Positions 1 to 5,211 of a stretch of DNA of 6,913 bases are shown one piece after another. Below the pieces are notes generated by a model. It made no database searches. It was given only the letters and a program-made list of their open reading frames with translations, and had not been told where the DNA came from. Position 1 is the first letter of the stretch; each line of letters opens with the position of its first letter. The DNA comes from Saprospiraceae bacterium (GTDB lineage: Bacteria; Bacteroidota; Bacteroidia; Chitinophagales; Saprospiraceae). The stretch is taken from the NCBI GenBank assembly GCA_007134625.1, contig SLKL01000020.1:1-6913 (forward strand), read 5' to 3'. The translations under genes and the position numbers were made by a program.

Positions 1-1
1 A

Positions 2-232
2 TCGACTATAGATATTACCCGAACAGGCGGAATAGTTTATAACGGAAGAGAGGTAAGTTTGAATCAACTTCAGAGTGAGTTCAGGGCAGAGACAGACAGA
101 AGGTCAGCCGACAACAGATATTCAGTTGCGGTGACTGTTCATCAGTCTGCAAAAATCGAGCATGTAGTAGATGTGCTTGATCTTGCCCACCGCATGAGGG
201 TCAATACCATAATGGTGGATAGGAGACAATAA
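2..232 (+). CDS. exbD: ExbD/TolR-family biopolymer transport protein, C-terminal part (5' end outside window)
   Basis: Only the last 76 codons are present, ending in TAA at 230-232; the frame is open to the left edge. ExbD/TolR proteins are single-span inner-membrane proteins that, with the ExbB/TolQ proton channel, energise TonB or TolA. What is visible is the periplasmic domain: a strand with ITRTGGIVYNGREVSL, typical of the family (thread followed by 'v.l..L'), then a strand-helix-strand ending in VVDVLDLAHRMRVNTIMVDRR, which matches the family pattern of a repeating-unit helix followed by a final strand. The N-terminal membrane span with its key Asp lies outside the window, so function cannot be checked. 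It is 51 bp upstream of a TonB-like gene on the same strand, the usual ExbD-TonB order in Bacteroidota, so co-transcription is likely. ExbD and TolR cannot be separated on this fragment; the TonB-like neighbour favours ExbD. Confidence 0.85.
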   Translation, partial: STIDITRTGGIVYNGREVSLNQLQSEFRAETDRRSADNRYSVAVTVHQSAKIEHVVDVLDLAHRMRVNTIMVDRRQ

Positions 233-283
233 AAATTGGTTGTACAGATGCAGCCATGGTCATTATAACTTTTTTCATCTGAT

Positions 284-1153
284 ATGAGCACGGTCGATAA
301 CACAAATGAGAAAGAGGATAAGAAGAAAGGAATGTTCTTCAGTATAGGTTATGCTATAACCCTATTGCTCATTTTGTTGTTGCCGATTTTATCCTACACC
401 TATCCACCACCGGGGCAAGAGGGAGTCCTTGTTAGTTTTGGTATGCCTGAAGTGGGACAAGGTGATGATATGCCTGACACACAACCCGATGAAGAAGTAG
501 AACCTACCCCCCCTGTTGAAAGTGAACCTGTAGAAGTTCCCGAAGAAACAGTTACACCACCGGCACCTGATGACAATATTCTTACTTCTGAAATGGAGGA
601 GGAAATCAGAATCAGAGAGCAACAGGAGCAGCAGCGACAAAGAGAGGATGCCGAGAGAATCAGGCAGGAGCGAATAGAACGAGAGCGAAGAGAGGCCATA
701 GAAGCAGAAAGACGAAGAGCTGAAGAAGAGGCTCGCAAAAAACAAGAAGAATACGAACAAACCAAGCGACAGTTTGGAGAGCTTCTCGGCGGAGGCCGCG
801 GACAGACAGATCAAACAGGAAATCAGGGTGATCCCGGTGGCGAGCCGGATGCGGGCAGATTGGAAGGTATAAGTACCGGTAGTGGTATGGTGGGGGGTGG
901 TCTCGGTGATCGTGGAGTTCTTTTTGAACCTTCTATAAGAGATAATTCTCAGAAAACGGGTAAGGTAGTAGTTAGAGTTTGTGTCGATTCTCAGGGGAAT
1001 GTGACCTCAGCAGAATATACTCAAAGAGGATCAACAACAACTGATGGGGATTTAAGAAGAAAAGCTATCGAGAGTGCTCAGCGTTTCCGTTTTACCCAAT
1101 CTGACATCGATCGTCAATGCGGTACTATCACCATAGACTTCCGACTGGAATAA
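284..1153 (+). CDS. TonB-like energy transducer protein
   Basis: 289 residues. It probably transmits proton-motive force from an ExbB/ExbD motor in the inner membrane to outer-membrane partners. Seen in order: a charged cytosolic N-terminus (1-16), one hydrophobic span (about 17-39), a segment rich in Pro and acidic residues (about 60-97, the spacer expected of TonB), a helical stretch rich in Glu, Arg and Gln (about 103-163, likely coiled coil), a Gly-rich linker (168-209) and a TonB-like C-terminal domain (about 210-289). That domain contains KVVVRVCVDSQGNVTSAEY and ends in CGTITIDFRLE; Cys233 and Cys279 could form a periplasmic disulfide. This architecture is common in Bacteroidota transducers next to ExbD. 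The long helical spacer also recalls TolA, so a TolA-like role is possible. The ATG at 284 is preferred because an in-frame TGA at 278-280 blocks the upstream ATG at 254. There is no Shine-Dalgarno sequence, as is usual in this phylum. Confidence 0.88.
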   Translation: MSTVDNTNEKEDKKKGMFFSIGYAITLLLILLLPILSYTYPPPGQEGVLVSFGMPEVGQGDDMPDTQPDEEVEPTPPVESEPVEVPEETVTPPAPDDNILTSEMEEEIRIREQQEQQRQREDAERIRQERIERERREAIEAERRRAEEEARKKQEEYEQTKRQFGELLGGGRGQTDQTGNQGDPGGEPDAGRLEGISTGSGMVGGGLGDRGVLFEPSIRDNSQKTGKVVVRVCVDSQGNVTSAEYTQRGSTTTDGDLRRKAIESAQRFRFTQSDIDRQCGTITIDFRLE

Positions 1154-1166
1154 GATTTTCGGTTTG

Positions 1167-1203
1167 CGCTAATAATTTTCCTTTCCTATACGTTTTGATA
1201 TCG
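1167..1203 (+). promoter_or_regulatory. possible Bacteroidota-type promoter for the DUF4197 gene
   Basis: The sequence TACGTTTT at 1189-1196 matches seven of eight positions of the Bacteroidota -7 element TAnnTTTG, and a TTTG at 1163-1166 could be the -33 element with a 22-bp spacer, within the loose spacing reported for this phylum. A start point near 1203 would leave a leader of about 27 bases before the ATG at 1230. The DUF4197 gene could instead be read from the exbD-tonB transcript. This is pattern matching in an AT-rich gap only. Confidence 0.3.
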
Positions 1204-1229
1204 TTGTCGTTTATTCTAAAACCAAAGAC

Positions 1230-1937
1230 ATGAAAACAATTACCTTTTTAACTATCCTATTGATGTTCCCTTTTTTTATGGAAGCCCAAATTGGTCGTCT
1301 CATAGACAGAGCAAAAGACAAAGTCGGCTTAGGTGAAGACGAAGTGGTGGCCGGCTTAAAAGAAGCGCTTGAGCAGGGTGCAAATAAAGCATCCGAAACG
1401 CTTTCTATCGAGGATGGTTATTACAAAAGTGTGTATAAAATATTACTTCCTGATGAAGCTCAGCAGGTGGTGAGAAGACTTTCTTCTGTGCCGGGATTTC
1501 AGAATCTCGAAGAAGATTTGGTTCTTCGAATTAACCGGGCTGCTGAATCTGCTGCCTCCAAAGCCAAACCGATTTTTACCAATGCAATTCGCTCAATGTC
1601 GGTCAGAGATGCCACCGATATTCTGATGGGTGAGGACAATGCAGCCACCACTTACCTGAATAGAACTACATATGATGCCCTATATGCTGAATTTATTCCC
1701 GTTATCCGGGATGCGCTTGAGGAAGTCAATGCCATAGAACTATGGGAGTCTGCAGCAACAAGATATAATCGACTCCCAATGGTCAGTAGAGTAGAAACCC
1801 GTCTTGACGATCATGTCACCAGGAAAGGTCTTGACGGTCTGTTCTCCATGGTTGAACTGGAAGAATTGCGAATCCGAAATGACGTCAGCGCAAGAACCTC
1901 GGATTTAATGAAGCGGGTTTTCTCAAGGCAGGATTAA
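1230..1937 (+). CDS. exported DUF4197 domain protein
   Basis: 235 residues of the DUF4197 family, whose molecular role is not known to me. A signal peptide is clear: Met-Lys, a hydrophobic core (about 4-16), then a likely signal peptidase I site after MEA (residue 19, before Gln20). There is no lipobox cysteine, so a soluble periplasmic protein is expected. The domain fills the rest, from about residue 38. Family-like blocks visible are GLKEALEQGANKA (42-54), LPDEAQQVVRRL (73-84), LRINRAAESAASKAK (99-113), IFTNAI with the following DATDILMGEDNAAT, and near the C-terminus YNRLP, LDDHVTRKGLDGLF and ARTSDLMKRVF. It appears complete and is largely alpha-helical by composition. It lies 76 bp after the TonB-like gene on the same strand, so it may share that transcript, but the gap also holds a possible promoter of its own. 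No function is assigned. Confidence 0.88.
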   Translation: MKTITFLTILLMFPFFMEAQIGRLIDRAKDKVGLGEDEVVAGLKEALEQGANKASETLSIEDGYYKSVYKILLPDEAQQVVRRLSSVPGFQNLEEDLVLRINRAAESAASKAKPIFTNAIRSMSVRDATDILMGEDNAATTYLNRTTYDALYAEFIPVIRDALEEVNAIELWESAATRYNRLPMVSRVETRLDDHVTRKGLDGLFSMVELEELRIRNDVSARTSDLMKRVFSRQD

Positions 1938-2013
1938 TTTTTTAATACTCTCTCATCCGTCAACCTATCAACTGAGTTGGGGCAAGCAGTCAATCCATCA
2001 CCAAGTAGCTTGG
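1933..2013. other. convergent gap with weak inverted repeats, no clear terminator
   Basis: The 95-bp gap between the two convergent blocks must stop transcription from both sides, yet no classical GC-stem plus T-run is present. Seen are an AT-only inverted repeat at 1933-1946 (ATTAA, four T, TTAAT), which overlaps the DUF4197 stop codon, and a perfect 5-bp stem at 2001-2013 (CCAAG, TAG loop, CTTGG) with no T-run on either side. Either could contribute to termination; neither is convincing alone. Confidence 0.25.
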
Positions 2014-2032
2014 GGAGGACAAGAGTAAAAGA

Positions 2033-3769
2033 TCAAGAAACCCCCATTTCTCCTGCAATCCGATTAATCTTAGTTTCCAGCATAGCTTCGGTCTCTTCAT
2101 AATCCGATTTGTCATCCAGAGGCGTGTTCACACTGAAGTAAAACTTAATTTTAGGTTCCGTTCCCGATGGGCGGGCAGACACCATACAGCCCGATGCAGT
2201 AACAAATTGCAGCACATTAGATTTGGGAAAATCCAGTTTAGTTTTAACACCCGTAGTCAGATTTTTTTCAAAACCATTCAGAAAGTCATTCATGGAGACG
2301 ACCTCTTCGCCATCTATCGATTGAGGAGGCTTGGATCTGAAATTTTCCATCATATCGGAAATCTCCTGAGCCCCTTGAGGACCTTTTTTGGTAAAAGAAA
2401 TAAGTCGCTCCTTGAAAAAACCGTATTGTTGATAGATGTCGATTAAGCCATCTTCCAGACTTTTTCCCTGCTCTTTGTACCATGCGGCCATCTCTGCGAT
2501 CAGTGCACAGGAAACCACTGCATCCTTATCCCTCACGTGATCGCCAATCAGATAACCATAACTTTCCTCCCCCCCGACCAAAAATTTCTCTTTGCATTCA
2601 AGAGCCGTCATCAGGTTACCAATAAATTTAAAACCGGTAAGTGTATTGTAGCATTGAATTCCCATCTCCTTCGCCATCTTATCCAGTAGTTGTGAGGTGA
2701 CGATGGTTTTAACGATGTACTCATTGCCGCTGAGCAGATTTTTTTCTTTCCACCCATTCATCACATAGTGAAAAAGTAAACTTGCAGTTTGATTGCCATT
2801 CAATAGTTTGTAGGCTCCATTGTTGGCTTTTATGGCGATACCCACTCTGTCCCCATCGGGGTCGGAGGCCATGACCAGTTCCGCGTCCACTTCTTTGGCT
2901 TTTTCGATAGCCATGGTTAAAGCTTCCTCCTCTTCAGGATTGGGGTAAATCACTGTGGGAAAATCACCATCCGGTGTGCACTGTTCCTCTACCAGATGCA
3001 ATGCTTTGAAACCCGCATTTTGGATAGCTTTGGGCACCATATCGACTGCTGCACCATGTATAGGTGAAAAAACCATCCTCAGATCGCTTTGCTTTTTACA
3101 TACCTCAGGATAAACTGAAGCCTCACTCACTTTTTGTAAAAAAGCCCGGTCAATCTCCTCACCTATAAACTCAATCAATTCCGGTTTTCCGACAAAATCA
3201 ATAGCATCTACATTTTCAATGGCATTGACCTCTTCGATTATATTTTTATCGTGCGGACTAACCACCTGCCCACCGTCAGACCAGTAGGCCTTATAACCGC
3301 TGTACTCCCTCGGATTATGAGATGCCGTAAGCATAACACCACTCTGACAATTGAGGTGCCTAATAGCAAATGAAAGTTCCGGCGTTGGTCTCAGGTCTTC
3401 AAAAAAATAAACTTTTATTCCATTAGCCGAAAAAACATTGGCAACGATATTGGCGAATTCCCTTGCGTTGTTTCTGTTATCGTGAGCCAGCGCTATGGAT
3501 ATATCAGTATCGGGAAAACTCTTCTTCAGGTAGTTACTTAGCCCCTGTGTTGCTTTCCCCAGCGTGTATTTATTGATACGATTGGTACCGGGACCCATAA
3601 TGCCTCTCAGACCTCCCGTCCCAAACTCCAGATCTTTGTAAAAGGCATCGGTGATTTCATCTGCACTCGCATTTTTGATCATCCTTTTTACCTCCTCCCT
3701 AGTCTCTATGTCATAAGGCTCGTTCAACCACTCTTTCACCTTTCTATCTATGCTATTTTGGTTACCCAT
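2033..3769 (-). CDS. phospho-sugar mutase (alpha-D-phosphohexomutase; probable phosphoglucomutase)
   Basis: 578 residues, the normal length of the PGM2/PgcA-type branch. The enzyme interconverts glucose-1-phosphate and glucose-6-phosphate (some members also accept mannose or pentose phosphates) through a phosphoserine intermediate in the cytosol. All four active-site elements are present: the phosphoserine loop TASHNP (148-153, catalytic Ser150), the Mg-binding loop DPDGDR (303-308), the sugar-binding loop GGEESYGY (399-406), and the phosphate-binding loop RPSGTEPK (533-540). The N-terminal LEFGTGGLRGIMG (48-59 region) is also typical. The GEESYGY form points to the phosphoglucomutase/PGM2 side and away from GlmM-type phosphoglucosamine mutases; exact sugar preference cannot be read from sequence. 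The ATG at 3769 begins MGNQNSIDRKV, giving the expected N-terminal helix. The gene converges on the DUF4197 gene and lies 137 bp downstream of the secreted-protein gene, so it is likely transcribed on its own. It looks intact. Confidence 0.95.
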   Translation of the reverse strand: MGNQNSIDRKVKEWLNEPYDIETREEVKRMIKNASADEITDAFYKDLEFGTGGLRGIMGPGTNRINKYTLGKATQGLSNYLKKSFPDTDISIALAHDNRNNAREFANIVANVFSANGIKVYFFEDLRPTPELSFAIRHLNCQSGVMLTASHNPREYSGYKAYWSDGGQVVSPHDKNIIEEVNAIENVDAIDFVGKPELIEFIGEEIDRAFLQKVSEASVYPEVCKKQSDLRMVFSPIHGAAVDMVPKAIQNAGFKALHLVEEQCTPDGDFPTVIYPNPEEEEALTMAIEKAKEVDAELVMASDPDGDRVGIAIKANNGAYKLLNGNQTASLLFHYVMNGWKEKNLLSGNEYIVKTIVTSQLLDKMAKEMGIQCYNTLTGFKFIGNLMTALECKEKFLVGGEESYGYLIGDHVRDKDAVVSCALIAEMAAWYKEQGKSLEDGLIDIYQQYGFFKERLISFTKKGPQGAQEISDMMENFRSKPPQSIDGEEVVSMNDFLNGFEKNLTTGVKTKLDFPKSNVLQFVTASGCMVSARPSGTEPKIKFYFSVNTPLDDKSDYEETEAMLETKINRIAGEMGVS

Positions 3770-3774
3770 TATCT

Positions 3775-3786
3775 GTAAAATTTTAC
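3775..3786. repeat. 12-bp perfect palindrome just upstream of the mutase start
   Basis: GTAAAATTTTAC is a perfect 12-bp palindrome ending 5 bp before the mutase ATG. A TATCTTTA (minus strand, 3795-3788) next to it resembles the Bacteroidota -7 element TAnnTTTG at seven of eight positions, but no TTG is found at the expected -33 distance. It could be an operator for a regulator of the mutase gene, or chance in AT-rich DNA. Confidence 0.3.
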
Positions 3787-3888
3787 GTAAAGATAAGTAC
3801 TTTTCTGTGTGTCCGGGAGTGCTTTACCAGCTTATCTGAAATTCCGGTAGGCTATAATCAACAGTGCTCATGTATGTAGTTAAAATGG

Positions 3889-3904
3889 AAAATTAAATAA
3901 TTTT
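3889..3904 (-). terminator. possible weak terminator after the secreted-protein gene
   Basis: A perfect AT-only inverted repeat (AAAATTA, two-base centre, TAATTTT) starts two bases beyond the stop codon of the leftward secreted-protein gene, whose stop is at 3907-3909. A stem made only of A-U pairs is weak and no run of T follows on the minus strand, so this is a tentative call resting mainly on position. Confidence 0.25.
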
Positions 3905-3906
3905 TC

Positions 3907-4956
3907 TTAGTGCTTAATCCATCTAAGCGTACTAATCTTCTCGCCTGTTTTTATTCTCACAAAATACATTCCCGCAGACCAGTCTGAAGTGTCAATTTGG
4001 ATTTTATCCATAGCAGCGGATTGATAAATACTTCTACCTAAAACATCAAAGATCTCAAGGTTTGAATTCAGCAGTTCAGGCTCTGAAAGATTAATGTACA
4101 GTCTGTCATTGCCTGGATTGGGGAATACAAGAAATGAATGCTCCTGATTCAGGTCCTCCGCTGAGGTTGGTTTGCTTGAGAATTCAAATTCATAGACTGT
4201 ACCATTAAGAGGAAAAGCGGTAAAAGAGTCTTCCGGACGTGAAGGAATTAATACATCATGGACATCAAGAGTAAATTCATGGGGAGATCCATTCAGGAAG
4301 TTCCAGAAATTCTCAGCTCTATTGAATTGCTGTCCGGTTTTTTCCCATGCTTCAAGACCTACGCCAACAGTAGTCGCATTGTCAAAGATGTAAGATTCTA
4401 AAGCTGTGCTAATTGTAGAAGACCCATAATGGAATCTTACACTGTTGTTGGCAGGGTTAATTTCAACTTTATAATTAATTCGGGAGAGTAGATTACCATT
4501 ATCGATTTCTTTTTCCACTGTTAGTGCAACATTTCTGAATTCAACAACTATGTAGTCGTCCTCCATATAGTATAAAATGTAACCCTGATCCTCATTTACA
4601 GTATCCTGCAAAGGCGATACCACATTAAAACCAAAGGGAACCAAATATAGATCAAGCTCTACTTCGTCAGGGCTATTGTTGTGCCAAAGCACCACCTGCC
4701 CGATGGTTGATATCCCCAATTGATTAAATGGTCTTTCCTCAATTCCGGGCAATTGGATGCTGTGTTCAAGGTTTGTTATCCACTGTAAAACTCCCCATTC
4801 CTCCTGATCAGAAGTAAGTAGGGTAGCTTCTTCCAGTTCACTGTATTCTTCCATGAATTGTGAAAATGAAACCTCAGTTTGCAGGTGTTGTGCAAGCAGT
4901 GAAAGATGCCCAAATAAATAGAAAGGGATGATGATGAAGAATACCCTCGCAGTCAT
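3907..4956 (-). CDS. secreted protein with type IX secretion (Por) C-terminal sorting domain, function unknown
   Basis: 349 residues. An N-terminal signal peptide (hydrophobic core about 5-21, likely cleavage after LLA, residue 22) sends it through Sec. The last 75 residues are a type A type IX sorting domain: FLVFPNPGNDRLYINL (275-290), LEIFDVLGRSIYQ (300-312) and SDWSAGMYFVRIKTGE (324-339), the PNP / DVLGR / GMYFV pattern recognised by the Por machinery, which moves the protein across the outer membrane and normally removes this tail. The body (about 24-265) is predicted beta-rich, with a stretch (about 126-203) of alternating strands including YIVVEFRNVAL, NSVRFHYGSS and TTVGVGLEAW, resembling the beta-sandwich cargo modules often found in such proteins. 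I see no catalytic motif, so binding or adhesion is only a guess. The ATG at 4956 is the only start that keeps the signal peptide. Neighbours do not suggest a role. Confidence 0.85.
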   Translation of the reverse strand: MTARVFFIIIPFYLFGHLSLLAQHLQTEVSFSQFMEEYSELEEATLLTSDQEEWGVLQWITNLEHSIQLPGIEERPFNQLGISTIGQVVLWHNNSPDEVELDLYLVPFGFNVVSPLQDTVNEDQGYILYYMEDDYIVVEFRNVALTVEKEIDNGNLLSRINYKVEINPANNSVRFHYGSSTISTALESYIFDNATTVGVGLEAWEKTGQQFNRAENFWNFLNGSPHEFTLDVHDVLIPSRPEDSFTAFPLNGTVYEFEFSSKPTSAEDLNQEHSFLVFPNPGNDRLYINLSEPELLNSNLEIFDVLGRSIYQSAAMDKIQIDTSDWSAGMYFVRIKTGEKISTLRWIKH

Positions 4957-4986
4957 AATTAGTGAGTTTAAAATGATGGTGTACTG

Positions 4987-5019
4987 AAAATATAAATTAA
5001 AGATAATTTTTTTTCACAA
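4987..5019 (-). promoter_or_regulatory. possible Bacteroidota-type promoter for the secreted-protein gene
   Basis: On the minus strand, TTG (5019-5017) is followed after 22 bp by TATATTTT (4994-4987), seven of eight positions of the -7 consensus TAnnTTTG. A start about 7 bases further on would give a leader of about 24 bases before the ATG at 4956. A competing -7-like TATCTTTA sits at 5005-4998 but only 11 bp from the TTG. The region is very AT-rich, so chance matches are easy. Confidence 0.35.
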
Positions 5020-5038
5020 TATAGAAATGAGTCCGCTC

Positions 5039-5054
5039 CGAAATTAATATTTCG
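5039..5054. repeat. 16-bp perfect inverted repeat
   Basis: Arms CGAAAT (5039-5044) and ATTTCG (5049-5054) surround a 4-base TAAT centre. It lies about 83 bp upstream of the secreted-protein start and just upstream of its possible promoter. It could be a protein-binding site or a short hairpin in the ppc 3' region; the sequence alone does not decide. Confidence 0.3.
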
Positions 5055-5094
5055 ATTCTACGGACCTTAATAACCTTTGATCTTCTTACTACAC

Positions 5095-5115
5095 AAATCA
5101 AAACATTTTTGATTT
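5095..5115 (-). terminator. hairpin downstream of ppc, possible terminator
   Basis: A perfect 9-bp stem, arms AAATCAAAA (5095-5103) and TTTTGATTT (5107-5115) around a 3-base CAT loop, lies about 95 bp after the ppc stop codon in the leftward direction. On the minus strand the 3' arm reads T-rich but no clean T-run follows it. It is the strongest hairpin in this gap and a reasonable candidate for ending ppc transcription, though the stem is AT-dominated. Confidence 0.35.
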
Positions 5116-5169
5116 TCAATAACCCATGATCGCTGATCCGTCCAAAAAATATGAACTCTGCTCAAACAA

Positions 5170-5211
5170 GCCAGCAGCCAGCAACTAGCAGCCAAAAGCC
5201 AGAAGCCAATT
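5170..5211. repeat. degenerate 7-bp tandem repeat, about six copies
   Basis: Six consecutive heptamers with plus-strand consensus GCCAGMA occupy this stretch. The first two copies (5170-5183) are identical (GCCAGCA), the third is ACTAGCA, the fourth GCCAAAA, the fifth GCCAGAA, and the sixth starts GCCAA and runs into the ppc stop codon (TAA on the minus strand, 5212-5210). Its base composition stands out from the AT-rich gap around it. Similar loosely conserved GCCAG/CTGGC heptamer runs occur, from memory, between genes in several Bacteroidota genomes; the function is unknown. Confidence 0.7.

Noticed and set aside
233..283. Possible promoter between exbD and the TonB-like gene (TTG at 240-242, TAACTTTT at 266-273)
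   Set aside because: The 23-bp spacer is at the edge of the allowed range, the -7 element would lie only about 10 bp before the ATG, and the short gap fits an operon better.
389..814. Long open frames on the minus strand (141 and 121 codons) opposite the TonB-like gene
   Set aside because: They are antisense to the Glu/Arg/Pro-rich spacer, whose codons rarely give stops on the other strand; the predicted products are low-complexity Ser/Leu/Phe strings with no domain.
3788..5006. The same 9-mer TAAAGATAA at 3788-3796 and 4998-5006, upstream of both the mutase and the secreted-protein gene
   Set aside because: It could be a shared -7-like element (TTATCTTTA on the minus strand), but neither copy has a TTG at proper spacing and the AT-rich background makes a shared 9-mer easy by chance.
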